Origin: Trinickia dabaoshanensis
GTDB taxonomy: Bacteria; Pseudomonadota; Gammaproteobacteria; Burkholderiales; Burkholderiaceae
Direction of reading: 5' to 3'
Length of the DNA: 64,000 bases
Assembly: GCF_002879885.1 (NCBI RefSeq)
Contig: NZ_PNYA01000029.1
Location: 38,055 to 102,054, forward strand
Every line of letters begins with the position of its first letter. Position 1 is the first letter of the stretch. A model generated the notes under the pieces. The model was not told the origin of the DNA, ran no database searches, and saw nothing but the letters and a program-made list of their open reading frames with translations. Positions 54,864 to 63,238 of the stretch are shown piece by piece. Both the position numbers and the translations under genes were made by a program.

Positions 54864-55826
54864 GTGGACTCCCGGCTCATAGAGTATTTCTTGCGTGTTG
54901 CCGAACTCGGCAGTATCAACAGGGCTGCGACTGACTTACGCCTCTCGCAGCCGGCGCTGTCGCGCCATATCGCGTTGCTGGAGCATCAACTTCGCGCGAA
55001 GCTTTTTACGCGGACCCGTGGCGGCGTACAGTTAACCGAAGCCGGGACGCTCCTGGTGGAGCGTGCGAGACCGATCCTTCGCCAGTTGACGTCTCTGATC
55101 GAACAGGTCGGCGACCGGGCGGCCGGCCAGCTATCGATAGGCATTGCGCCGTCCTGGCGCGATACGTTCACGTCGAACTTTGTTGCGCGGATGGTCGCCG
55201 AATATCCCGGCGTGCGCCTTCGCGTTCACGAGGGCGTGAGCCACGAGCTGCGGGAAGTCATGCACTCCGGCATGCTCGATCTCGCCATCGTTCCGTTCGA
55301 GGGTTCGCCGCCTCAGGGATATGTCTATACGCCGCTGGTTCGAGAACCGCTCATTCTCGTGAGCGCGAGGAAGGAAGGATTGCGGCCTGACAAGCCGGTG
55401 GCACTATCGCGTCTCCAACATCGCAAACTCGCTCTGGCGGGGAAGCAGAATGTCATCCGCTCGACCATCGAGCATTCGATGGCCCGCCGCAATCTCGAGT
55501 TCAAGGTCCTGTTCGAACTCGATGCGATGCATCTCTCGATGGAACTCGCGCGCCGCGGAATCGCGGATACCGTGACACCGTGCTGTGCGGTCAGCGGTAA
55601 CACGTATTGGGAAGAAGCGCTCTCGTGGAGCCCGATCCGCGGCGCTTACATGACTTGGGCACTCTGTGAAAATGCGGCGCGCTCGCATTCGCAAGCGGTA
55701 CGCGAAGGGCAGCGGGTAGTGCTCGAACTGGTCCACGAAATCATCGACAGCAGAATCTGGCGCGGTGCCGAGCGCCTGAACGCGAACATCGCCCCGCCTG
55801 TCGTCGAGCGTACCTTGGGACTATGA
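54864..55826 (+). CDS. LysR-family regulator
   Basis: A 320-residue LysR protein, N-terminal HTH MDSRLIEYFLRVAELGSINRAATDLRLSQPALSRHIALLEHQLRAKLFTRTRGGVQLTEAG. The effector domain follows (QLSIGIAPSWRDTFTSNFVARMVAEYPGVRLRVHEG). Starts with GTG at 54864. The divergent EamA exporter gene and a palindrome between them make it a likely local regulator of that exporter. Confidence 0.92.
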   Translation: MDSRLIEYFLRVAELGSINRAATDLRLSQPALSRHIALLEHQLRAKLFTRTRGGVQLTEAGTLLVERARPILRQLTSLIEQVGDRAAGQLSIGIAPSWRDTFTSNFVARMVAEYPGVRLRVHEGVSHELREVMHSGMLDLAIVPFEGSPPQGYVYTPLVREPLILVSARKEGLRPDKPVALSRLQHRKLALAGKQNVIRSTIEHSMARRNLEFKVLFELDAMHLSMELARRGIADTVTPCCAVSGNTYWEEALSWSPIRGAYMTWALCENAARSHSQAVREGQRVVLELVHEIIDSRIWRGAERLNANIAPPVVERTLGL

Positions 55827-55901
55827 TGAATCGATCGGCCCCAACGGGTCAAACTACCGAAACACGATGCGGCAATTTCAAGAGCCGCGACTGAGCGAAC
55901 C

Positions 55902-56747
55902 ATGGATCAAAGCGGAGACTTCATCGTGCGCACGATGTCGCCCGACGAGGTGGCCATGTCGGTCGAATGGGCGGCTGCGGAAGGGTGGAACCCGGGCCGG
56001 CATGACGCGCACTGTTTCAGAGAAGTAGACCCTGGCGGGTTTTTCGTCGGCGTTTGGCGGGGCGAGCCGATCGCGTGCCTCGCCGCCGTCGCCTATGACG
56101 AGCGCTTTGGCTTCATCGGCCTGTACATCGTGAAACCGGGGTTTCGCGGCAAAGGTTTCGGCATGCAAGTCTGGCAGCATGGCATGCGCTACTTGGGAGA
56201 CCGGAACGTCGGTCTCGATGGTGTGGTTGCCCAGCAGGCAAACTACAGGAAGTCCGGGTTCCGGCTCGCGTACCGCAACATCCGCTATCAGGGGCGGGTG
56301 GACGGCATTGGGTGCGCCCATGTGACAGCAGCGGCCAACGTGCCGTTCGAGCAGTTGCTTGCCTACGATCGCCAGTGTTTTCCGGCGGCGCGCGAGGGTT
56401 TCGTCGCTGCCTGGATCGCGCAGCCCGATGCCGTTGCGCTCGCTTCAGTCGACGATGGCCGACTCACGGGATACGGTGTCGTGCGCCGCTGCAAGGCGGG
56501 CTGCAAGATAGGCCCGCTCTTCGCCGATGACGCGGGCGTTGCGACTGGGCTATTTCGCGCGCTGGCGGCGAGCATGCCCGGCGAAGTCATCGTGCTGGAT
56601 GTGCCGGAAGTGAATCCAGCGGCCGTCGCTTTGGCGGAACGGCACGGCATGACGAGTGTCTTCGAAACCGCGCGGATGTACACGAAAGACGCACCTGCGA
56701 TTGCGATCGATCGCGTGTTTGGCGTGACGTCGTTTGAATTGGGGTGA
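55902..56747 (+). CDS. Two-domain GNAT acetyltransferase
   Basis: A 281-residue protein. The first GNAT domain (about 5-135) holds GFIGLYIVKPGFRGKGFGMQVWQHGM, with the acetyl-CoA loop RGKGFG. The second domain contains VGLFADDAGVATGLFRAL and VLDVPEVNPAAVALAERHGMTSVFETARMYT, matching the YitH-like C-terminal domain (Acetyltransf_18). Found in several Gram-negatives next to unrelated genes. Function unknown. Confidence 0.87.
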   Translation: MDQSGDFIVRTMSPDEVAMSVEWAAAEGWNPGRHDAHCFREVDPGGFFVGVWRGEPIACLAAVAYDERFGFIGLYIVKPGFRGKGFGMQVWQHGMRYLGDRNVGLDGVVAQQANYRKSGFRLAYRNIRYQGRVDGIGCAHVTAAANVPFEQLLAYDRQCFPAAREGFVAAWIAQPDAVALASVDDGRLTGYGVVRRCKAGCKIGPLFADDAGVATGLFRALAASMPGEVIVLDVPEVNPAAVALAERHGMTSVFETARMYTKDAPAIAIDRVFGVTSFELG

Positions 56748-56810
56748 TAGTTGCGGAGATGGCAACGTCCGGTCTTGCGTCACTTGTGCCGTACCCCCGC
56801 GGGGCACATC

Positions 56811-56980
56811 GGCCATTGGGATATGCAGACGGCGTCCGCAAAATTTGATCAAGCGGTCACGGGATGTAGAACGCACGCATCTGTGCCAGCCGAAACAGCG
56901 CCCGAACCACTGCGACAAGTCGGTGCCCAGTCGCCGTATCAGCGCATCGCCGTACGCCGCTCGCCCTTTTCCTTTTTGTT
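56811..56980 (-). pseudogene. Decayed DUF1016 (YhcG-type) nuclease fragment
   Basis: On the minus strand the reading EQKGKGRAAYGDALIRRLGTDLSQWFGRCFG matches the pattern of DUF1016/YhcG proteins. The family's next block, LAQMRAFYIP, appears only after a shift into the next frame, then a TGA replaces the expected tryptophan and PLDQILRTPSA follows. So this is a gene remnant with a frameshift and a stop codon. No start or C-terminal nuclease domain remains. DUF1016 nucleases often accompany restriction or mobile DNA. The identification is from motif memory. Confidence 0.5.
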
Positions 56981-57148
56981 CAGGGTGCCGGCAGGTGCCG
57001 AGCGAGAGGAGCCGACCCGGAGCGGACGGTTCTAGCGCCGGGGACACAGCGGCGGCTTTGCGTTGCGGAGCGGCCTTTCAGTCGGGCTTACTTGCTTACT
57101 TGAGGAAACCGCCGAGCGTGCCGCTATTGCGCCCAGGTTCGCCCACGG

Positions 57149-57721
57149 TCACCGCGGGCTCATTGACGCGAGAATCGCGTCGCGGCAAACGGCAAGGATT
57201 TCATCGGCCAGCGGCGAATCGTCTGGGCAGGCGCGCGACATGACAATGGCACCGACCGCGTGCGCCAGAATGTCAAGTGACCTGGCTCGCGCCTGGCCTG
57301 CGTCCACACCGTCCAACGCACTGCCTTCAGGGCATAGCGCAGCCAGCAGGCTCTCAATGCCGGCCGCAAACGTGGCCCGAACCGCTTCCGGCTGACGGGC
57401 GGCATCCCCGCCCAGTGCGGCCATCGTGCAACCGGTCGCGCGGGTGTCGCGGTGCTCGCGGGAAAGGTAATAGCGCACAAACTCAGGCGCGCGTACGCCC
57501 GCGCTCAGCGCCACGGTCTGCGCGATGCCGCAGGCCGCCGATTCCGCCATCAGGTCGGCCTTGGAGCGGAACTGCTTGTAGAAGCCGCCGTGGGTAAAGC
57601 CGGCGGCGGCCATCAGATCGGCAACGCCAACCCCGTCGTAGCCACGCTCCCGAAACAGCTTCGACGCCGTCTCGACGACGTGTTCCCGGTTGGCCTGCGC
57701 CTGTGCCTTGGTGATCTTCAT
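57149..57721 (-). CDS. TetR-family repressor (NemR/YxaF-like)
   Basis: A 190-residue TetR protein: ANREHVVETASKLFRERGYDGVGVADLMAAAGFTHGGFYKQFRSKADLM, then ligand domain with the cysteine in TRATGCTMAALGGDAARQP typical of the YxaF/LmrA-like group. The minus-strand promoter at 57759-57786 would start transcription near 57752, below the longest frame's ATG (57760), so the ATG at 57721 is preferred. Divergent from an old yellow enzyme, the arrangement of nemR-nemA. Confidence 0.9.
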   Translation of the reverse strand: MKITKAQAQANREHVVETASKLFRERGYDGVGVADLMAAAGFTHGGFYKQFRSKADLMAESAACGIAQTVALSAGVRAPEFVRYYLSREHRDTRATGCTMAALGGDAARQPEAVRATFAAGIESLLAALCPEGSALDGVDAGQARARSLDILAHAVGAIVMSRACPDDSPLADEILAVCRDAILASMSPR

Positions 57722-57758
57722 TTCCTGACCACTGTGAGTGCATGTCTGCGAAGGCTTC

Positions 57759-57786
57759 ATTATACATTGATGTCGATCATCATCAA
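57759..57786 (-). promoter_or_regulatory. TetR promoter with overlapping operator TTGATG-N8-CATCAA
   Basis: Minus-strand TTGATG (57781-57786) and TATAAT (57759-57764) are 16 bp apart. The -35 hexamer is one arm of the inverted repeat TTGATG (57767-57772)/CATCAA (57781-57786), so a bound repressor would block it. Confidence 0.55.
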
Positions 57787-57791
57787 AAACC

Positions 57792-57820
57792 TTGACAGCT
57801 TAGATTATGAGCATCATTAT
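57792..57820 (+). promoter_or_regulatory. Promoter of the old yellow enzyme operon
   Basis: TTGACA (57792-57797) and CATTAT (57815-57820) are 17 bp apart, 34 bp before the enzyme's ATG. Perfect -35, moderate -10. Confidence 0.5.
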
Positions 57821-57853
57821 TGATCTCACTCCTAACCCCGAAGCTGACGCAAC

Positions 57854-58936
57854 ATGACCGACAAGACGCTTTTCGAGCCCTACACCCTTGGTCGCATGAC
57901 ACTCTCAAATCGCTTTGTCATGGCACCGCTGACCCGGAATCGCGCAGGCGCGGGGCTGGTACCCAGCGAACTGGCAACGACCTACTACGCCCAGCGCGCC
58001 TCGGCCGGCCTCATCATCACGGAGGCCACCCAGGTGTCGGCCCAGGCCCAGGGCTATCAGGACACTCCGGGCCTGTACACGCCCGAGCAGATCGCCGGAT
58101 GGCGCAAGGTCACAGAGGCTGTGCACGCCAAGGGTGGGCGCATCTTCGCGCAGCTCTGGCACGTCGGCCGTGTTTCGCACGTCGATGTCCAGCCAGGCGG
58201 CGCTGCGCCTGTCGCGCCTTCGGCCATTCGCGCGGAGACGAAAACCTTCGTCAACAACGGATTTGTGGACGTGTCCCAGCCGCGTGCGTTGGCGCTTGTT
58301 GAGTTGCCGGGCATCGTGAACGATTTCCGCCAGGCTGCGGCTAACGCTATTGCGGCCGGCTTCGACGGCGTGGAGATCCACGGTGCCAACGGCTATTTGC
58401 TGGAGCAGTTCATCAAGGACGGGGCCAACCAGCGCACTGACGCCTACGGCGGCTCAATCGAGAACCGTGCGCGCCTGTTGCTCGAAGTCGTCGCTGCGGT
58501 GATGGAAGAAATCGGCGCCGACCGCACCGGTGTGCGCATCTCGCCCGTGTCGCCGGCTAACGGCATCTGGAGCAGCGACCCGCAGTCGCAATACAACTAC
58601 ATCGCCGGGCAGCTCAGCGCGCTGGGCATCGTCTACCTTCACGTGGTCGAGGGTGCGACCGGCGGTCCGCGCGACGTCGCACCGTTCGACTACGACGCGC
58701 TCCGCAGCCGGTTCAGACAAACCTACCTGGCCAACAACGGCTACGACCTGGAACTCGCCACTGCCAGGCTCAACGAGGGCAAGGCGGACCTGTTCGCCTT
58801 CGGCCGTGCATTCATCAGCAACCCCGATCTGGTCGAACGCCTGAAGACCGGCGCACCGCTGGCGCAGCCCAACTTCGCCACGCTCTATGGTGGCGGTGCT
58901 GCGGGTTACACCGACTACCCGACCGTCGCCGTCTGA
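57854..58936 (+). CDS. nemA: Old yellow enzyme, N-ethylmaleimide/ene-reductase
   Basis: A 360-residue FMN-dependent ene-reductase. MAPLTRNRAGAGLVPSELATTYYAQRASAGLIITEATQV is the family start; QLWHVGRVSH follows; the substrate-binding His/Asn pair sits in FDGVEIHGANGYLLEQF, and NQRTDAYGGSIENRARLLLEVV is diagnostic. FGRAFISNPDLVERL ends the FMN site. Reduces electrophilic C=C bonds, maleimides and nitroesters. First of four genes in a TetR-controlled block, with an SDR 49 bp downstream. Confidence 0.93.
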   Translation: MTDKTLFEPYTLGRMTLSNRFVMAPLTRNRAGAGLVPSELATTYYAQRASAGLIITEATQVSAQAQGYQDTPGLYTPEQIAGWRKVTEAVHAKGGRIFAQLWHVGRVSHVDVQPGGAAPVAPSAIRAETKTFVNNGFVDVSQPRALALVELPGIVNDFRQAAANAIAAGFDGVEIHGANGYLLEQFIKDGANQRTDAYGGSIENRARLLLEVVAAVMEEIGADRTGVRISPVSPANGIWSSDPQSQYNYIAGQLSALGIVYLHVVEGATGGPRDVAPFDYDALRSRFRQTYLANNGYDLELATARLNEGKADLFAFGRAFISNPDLVERLKTGAPLAQPNFATLYGGGAAGYTDYPTVAV

Positions 58937-58985
58937 GGTGCTGCTTGCGCGTGCGCCCAAACCGCTCTTTCAAAGGAATTAACAC

Positions 58986-59774
58986 ATGACCACGCTCCCG
59001 ACTGTTCTCATCACCGGCGCCTCCTCAGGCATCGGCTCCATCTACGCCGAACGCTTCGCCGGCCGCGGCCACGATCTCGTTCTGGTCGCCCGCGACAAGG
59101 TACGCCTCGATACGCTAGCCGCGCGCCTGCGTGAGGAAAGCGGTGTGGCCGTCGACGTACTGCAGGCCGATCTGACCCAGCCTGGGGATCTGGCCGCGGT
59201 TGAGACTCGCCTGTGCGACGACACACGCATAGGCATCCTTATTAATAACGCCGGCATGGGTCAGGCTGGTAGCTTCGTGCAGCAGACCGCTGAGTTCATC
59301 GAACGACTGATCAAGCTGAACACCACGGCGCTGACGCGGCTTGCCGCCGCGGTCGCTCCGCGCTTCGTACAGTCGGGGACTGGCGCGATCGTCAACATCG
59401 GCTCTGTGGTGGGCTTCGCGCCTGAGCTCGGCATGTCGATTTATGGCGCCACCAAGGCCTTCGTGCTGTTCCTGTCGCAGGGATTGAACCTGGAGTTGTC
59501 GCCCAGCGGCGTCTACGTGCAGGCGGTACTGCCGGCAGCGACCCGTACGGAAATCTGGGAGCGGGCCGGCATCGACATCAACGCGCTTAACGAGGTGATG
59601 GAGGTCGGCGAACTGGTTGATGCTGCGCTGGTCGGCTTCGATCGCCGCGAACTCGTCACCATCCCGCCGCTGCACGTAGCCGGGCGCTGGGACGCACTGG
59701 ATGGCGCGCGTCAAGGGCTCATGTCGGACATTCGACAAGCGCACGCGGCCGATCGCTATCGGCCAGAAGCCTGA
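58986..59774 (+). CDS. SDR-family oxidoreductase (DltE-like)
   Basis: A 262-residue short-chain dehydrogenase: cofactor motif TGASSGIGSIYAERFAGRGHDLVLVARD (NADP-type arginine), NNAGMG, IVNIGSVVG with catalytic Ser, YGATK with the Tyr-Lys pair, and VQAVLPAATRTEIW. AAAGGA is 8 bases upstream. Likely acts on a carbonyl product in the same detoxification or biotransformation block as NemA. Confidence 0.9.
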   Translation: MTTLPTVLITGASSGIGSIYAERFAGRGHDLVLVARDKVRLDTLAARLREESGVAVDVLQADLTQPGDLAAVETRLCDDTRIGILINNAGMGQAGSFVQQTAEFIERLIKLNTTALTRLAAAVAPRFVQSGTGAIVNIGSVVGFAPELGMSIYGATKAFVLFLSQGLNLELSPSGVYVQAVLPAATRTEIWERAGIDINALNEVMEVGELVDAALVGFDRRELVTIPPLHVAGRWDALDGARQGLMSDIRQAHAADRYRPEA

Positions 59775-59997
59775 GCACCGCGGCTTCTGTCTTACCCGAA
59801 AGCCAGCAATGCCTCATCGTGCGGCTCGAAGCGTGAGCACGTCCGGGCCGCCGGCCTGCACCCAGGAAAGCTTACACGAGCTACCCGGGAAGTCGGCTTC
59901 GCCGAAGTGCATGGCGTCGCATATGCGGTACTCCAGGGCCTGGCGCGCGGCGCACCGTCAAGGACGTCAACGCGTTAAGGCCACCACCAGGGAAGCG

Positions 59998-60864
59998 ATG
60001 ATGAACAGTTTGAACCCGGATAGCCACTCGGCAACGGCCTATGCGCACGCTCAGAACAAGCAGGTCAGCGCTGGTGGAACCACGTTCGCGTACCGCGAAC
60101 TGGGCCGGCACGGTGGCATTCCGCTGATCCTGCTTAACCATTGGGGCGCCGTGCTGGACAACTTCGACCCGCGCATTGTCGATGGCCTGGCCCGCAAGCA
60201 TCGCGTGATTGCGATCGACTATCGGGGAATCGGTTCGTCTGGCGGCATTGCGCCCGTGACCGTAGACGCGATGGCGCGCGACACTATCGCGTTGATCCAT
60301 GCAATGGCTTTCGAACAGGTCGATCTGCTCGGCTTTTCGCTCGGCGGCTTCGTGGCGCAGGACGTGGCGCTCAAGGCGCCGGACTTGGTGCGCAGGCTCA
60401 TCCTCACAGGCACGGGGCCCGCGGGCGGCCAGGGCATCGATCGCGTGGGGGCGATGTCCTGGCCTCTGATGCTCAAGGGCCTGGTGACATTGCGCGATCC
60501 CAAAACCTATATGTTCTTCACCTCTACCGCCAACGGCCGGCAGGCAGGCAGCGCATTCTTGAAGAGGCTCAAGGAACGCAAGGCGGGGCGCGACCAGGGG
60601 CCGACACCCCGCGCCTTGCTTCGCCAGCTCAAGGCGATCAAGGGGTGGGGCCAGCAAGCGCCGCAGGATCTCACCTGCCTGCACATGCCTGTCCTGATCG
60701 CCAATGGAGACAACGACATCATGGTGCCCACCGCGTTGAGCCATGAAATGGCGCGCCGCATTCCCAACGCGCAGCTCGTGATTTACCAGGACGCCGGGCA
60801 CGGAGGCATCTTTCAGTACCACACCGACTTCGTGATCAAAGCACTGGAGTTTCTGGCGCAATGA
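59998..60864 (+). CDS. Alpha/beta hydrolase
   Basis: A 288-residue alpha/beta hydrolase. LILLNHWGAVLDNFDPRIVDGLARKHRVIAIDYRGIGSSGG carries the oxyanion region, LLGFSLGGFVAQDVAL the serine nucleophile elbow, NGDNDIMVP the acid, and YQDAGHGGIFQYH the histidine. Two adjacent ATGs (59998 and 60001) share the AGGGAAG ribosome site; the longer open frame from 59701 is spurious. In this family, often paired with ene-reductases and quinone reductases, the substrate is not known. Confidence 0.9.
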   Translation: MMNSLNPDSHSATAYAHAQNKQVSAGGTTFAYRELGRHGGIPLILLNHWGAVLDNFDPRIVDGLARKHRVIAIDYRGIGSSGGIAPVTVDAMARDTIALIHAMAFEQVDLLGFSLGGFVAQDVALKAPDLVRRLILTGTGPAGGQGIDRVGAMSWPLMLKGLVTLRDPKTYMFFTSTANGRQAGSAFLKRLKERKAGRDQGPTPRALLRQLKAIKGWGQQAPQDLTCLHMPVLIANGDNDIMVPTALSHEMARRIPNAQLVIYQDAGHGGIFQYHTDFVIKALEFLAQ

Positions 60865-60911
60865 ATCCTTCGCGGACGGCGGCAGGTACCCAACATCGAA
60901 TTTAGAACACC

Positions 60912-61913
60912 ATGAAAGCACTCACGTTCAAACGCTATGGCAAATCACCCGAGATCGCGTTCGCCGAAGTGCCTCGCCCCACGCTAAAGCCTGACGAACT
61001 GTTGGTCCAGGTCCACGCGGCGGGGTTGAACCCAATCGACAACATGATTCCGGCGGGAACGTTCAAGCCCGTCCTCAAATTCGAGTTGCCGGCCACGCTC
61101 GGCAGCGATATTTCTGGTGTGGTGACCGAGGTCGGCAGCAGTGTGACGCGTTTCAAGCCGGGTGATGCCGTCTTTGCCAGCCTCTTCGATCTCGGTAGGG
61201 GCTCGATCGCCGAATTCGCGGCGGTGCCGGAGCGCGTTGCGGCGTCGAAGCCGGTCAATCTGGACTTCGTGCAGGCTGCCGCCGTTCCGATGGTCGCGCT
61301 TACCTCCTGGCAGGCGTTGAAAGAGCGCGCCAATATTCGAGCTGGTCAGAAGGTGTTCATTCCTGCCGGGTCCGGCGGTATCGGCACGTTTGCGATCCAG
61401 TTGGCAAAGCACTTCGGCGCCAGGGTCGGAACGACCACCAGTACAGGCAACGTCCAACTGGTAACCAATCTGGGCGCCGACGAGATCGTCGACTACAAAA
61501 AGCAGGAATTCGAAAAAGTGCTGTGCGACTACGACGTAGTGCTTGGCACTATTAGAGGCGATGCGATTGAAAAATCCATAGGCATCCTCAACCCGGGGAG
61601 CAAGATTGTGTCTCTCATCGGGCCGCTGGACGCGGCGTTCGCCCGTGCTCGCAGGCTGAACTTTATCCTGAGGTTGATATTCGGGCTAATGAGTCGCAAG
61701 ATCATGCGGCTTGCGAAAACGCGGGATGTGTCGTATTCATTTCTCTTCGTACGTCCCGATGGAAACCAGCTCGCCGAAATTGGCGAACTCCTAGAGTCGG
61801 AACAGGTTCGTCCGGTGATTGACAAGGTGTTTCCGTTTGACCAGGCGAAAGACGCGCTGGAATATCTGGCCCAGGGACGCGCCAAAGGCAAGGTCGTCGT
61901 GAAGATAAAGTGA
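60912..61913 (+). CDS. NADP-dependent quinone/enone reductase (zinc-free MDR)
   Basis: A 333-residue medium-chain reductase. MKALTFKRYGKSPEIAFAEVPRPTLKPDELLVQVHAAGLNPIDNMI start, GSDISGVVTEVGSSV, and cofactor motif VFIPAGSGGIGTFAIQLAKHFGARV. The insert FARARRLNFILRLIFGLMSRKIMRLA is hydrophobic and typical of the plastid/bacterial enone oxidoreductase group. Last of the NemA block (48 bp after the hydrolase). It and NemA could reduce the same class of electrophile by different cofactors. Confidence 0.9.
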   Translation: MKALTFKRYGKSPEIAFAEVPRPTLKPDELLVQVHAAGLNPIDNMIPAGTFKPVLKFELPATLGSDISGVVTEVGSSVTRFKPGDAVFASLFDLGRGSIAEFAAVPERVAASKPVNLDFVQAAAVPMVALTSWQALKERANIRAGQKVFIPAGSGGIGTFAIQLAKHFGARVGTTTSTGNVQLVTNLGADEIVDYKKQEFEKVLCDYDVVLGTIRGDAIEKSIGILNPGSKIVSLIGPLDAAFARARRLNFILRLIFGLMSRKIMRLAKTRDVSYSFLFVRPDGNQLAEIGELLESEQVRPVIDKVFPFDQAKDALEYLAQGRAKGKVVVKIK

Positions 61914-62044
61914 GGTTGACGGCTGACAGTGGTTCTTGCCCCTGCTTTTGAAGAGGCGGCGCAGCACCTAGGTCCAGACTCAATAGACAACTGGATGGCC
62001 GCTCAGGAATGTCCATCCGACGCCCCAATGTCAGAGCGAGAAAG

Positions 62045-62061
62045 CAAGCGAATGACGCTTG
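62045..62061 (-). terminator. Hairpin downstream of the recombinase
   Basis: CAAGCG and CGCTTG with a 5-base loop lie about 34 bp past the recombinase stop. On the minus strand CTTTCTC follows. Weak intrinsic terminator candidate. Confidence 0.4.
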
Positions 62062-62094
62062 TTGGCAAGCGACCGCTCGCCGGCCGCCATGCCA

Positions 62095-62721
62095 TCAAAC
62101 CTCGGTCTGCTCCGCCATCTCGAGGGCATCGTCAACCTCGATTCCCAGGTAGCGAACCGTGCTTTCCAGCTTTGTGTGTCCGAGCAGCAACTGCACCGCC
62201 CGAAGGTTTTTCGTCCGCCGGTCGATCAGCGAAGCTTTCGTGCGGCACATCGTGTGGGCACCGTATGCGGTATCGTCTAGGCCAATCGATGCGACCCAGC
62301 GGTGTACCAGCCGGGCATATTGCCGCGTCGACAGGTGCGGTGACGCATGAATCCGGCTCGGGAACAGAAAATCCGCCGCCTTCGGTCCCCAGGTTTCGAT
62401 CCACGCTTCGAGGCTCTCACGAGTCTGCTCCGTGATCTCAAATTGCACCGGCCGCTGGGTCTTCTGCTGCATGACTGTCGCTCTCGACGCCACTTGGCTT
62501 CTGTGACGGACATCCTGGACCCGTAACCGCGTGAGGTCGCACGCCCGCAGCTTGATATCAATCGCGAGATTGAACATCGCGAGCTCACGAACGTTCGACG
62601 CCATCTGAAGCCTCGTCCGGATCGCCCAGATTTCCCGAAGCTTTAACGGCGGCTTCTGTCCGGTAAGCGTGCCCTTGTTCCACGGCACGCGGTGGACAAC
62701 CAAGACATTCTCGGATTCCAT
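62095..62721 (-). CDS. Tyrosine recombinase/integrase with a lost catalytic arginine
   Basis: A 208-residue integrase catalytic domain without an arm- or core-binding domain. Catalytic residues: R59 in IKLRACDLTRLRV, likely K87 in QQKTQRP, H156 in the HxxR box, H182 in LLLGHTKLE, and nucleophile Y191 in STVRYLGIEV. The HxxR box reads HTMCRTKA: the second catalytic arginine is replaced by C159, whereas close relatives as I recall them have HTMRRTKA. One transition (CGC to TGC) explains it. Ribosome site AAGGAG is 6 bases before the ATG but lies in a hairpin. May be inactive or altered. Confidence 0.9.
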   Translation of the reverse strand: MESENVLVVHRVPWNKGTLTGQKPPLKLREIWAIRTRLQMASNVRELAMFNLAIDIKLRACDLTRLRVQDVRHRSQVASRATVMQQKTQRPVQFEITEQTRESLEAWIETWGPKAADFLFPSRIHASPHLSTRQYARLVHRWVASIGLDDTAYGAHTMCRTKASLIDRRTKNLRAVQLLLGHTKLESTVRYLGIEVDDALEMAEQTEV

Positions 62722-62723
62722 GA

Positions 62724-62751
62724 CAATCTCCTTTCAAGCGAATGGAGATTG
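62724..62751 (-). promoter_or_regulatory. Hairpin over the recombinase ribosome site
   Basis: CAATCTCC and GGAGATTG (8-bp perfect stem, 12-base loop) sit directly before the recombinase ATG. The Shine-Dalgarno GGAG is inside the stem, so translation should be dampened unless the stem opens. Confidence 0.6.
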
Positions 62752-62912
62752 AGTGTGCGCCGCGTCGGGCGGTCGCAGCAGGCCGACCCGGAGGCGTCAC
62801 TCCACCCCGCGACGCTTCGACGGCACCTACCCGACTACAACGGCCACTCGGCGATAGGCATATCTGACGACGGGCCCTCCGAGCTTTCGGAACGACCAAT
62901 GCGAAGGGAGCC

Positions 62913-62942
62913 ATTGTAGTGTGTTGCATTACAGGCTACAAT
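62913..62942 (+). promoter_or_regulatory. higBA promoter with embedded operator
   Basis: TTGTAG (62914-62919) and TACAAT (62937-62942) are 17 bp apart. The same bases form the perfect inverted repeat ATTGTAG/CTACAAT (62913-62919, 62936-62942), so an antitoxin dimer bound there would cover both promoter elements. The HigB start codon follows the -10 by only 7 bp. Confidence 0.75.
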
Positions 62943-62949
62943 AGCGTTC

Positions 62950-63228
62950 ATGATCAAAACCTTCCGACATAAAGGGCTCGAACGGTTTTTCACGAAAGGC
63001 AGCAAGGCTGGAATCCAACCGCATCACGCGACGCGCCTTCGTATCCAGCTAACGGCTCTGAATTCAGCCACAAAGCCGGACGACATGAACGCTCCGGGCT
63101 GGAAATTGCATTCGCTCGAAGACGATCTGAAAGGGCATTGGTCGATTTGGGTCAACGGAAACTGGCGGCTGACCTTCACGTTCGAAGGTACGGACGCAAT
63201 CCTGGTCGATTACCAGGACTATCATTAG
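62950..63228 (+). CDS. higB: HigB-type toxin (RelE-fold mRNA interferase)
   Basis: A 92-residue toxin of the HigB/RelE superfamily: MIKTFRHKGLERFFTKGSKAGIQPHHATRLRIQLTALNSATKPDDMNAPGWKLHSLEDDLKGHWSIWVNGNWRLTFTFEGTDAILVDYQDYH is its full range by pattern, and the terminal VDYQDYH is characteristic. It cleaves ribosome-bound mRNA. Toxin-first order with the antitoxin 10 bp behind is the HigBA hallmark. It lies in a mobile-DNA region. Confidence 0.94.
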   Translation: MIKTFRHKGLERFFTKGSKAGIQPHHATRLRIQLTALNSATKPDDMNAPGWKLHSLEDDLKGHWSIWVNGNWRLTFTFEGTDAILVDYQDYH

Positions 63229-63238
63229 GGTGATTGTT

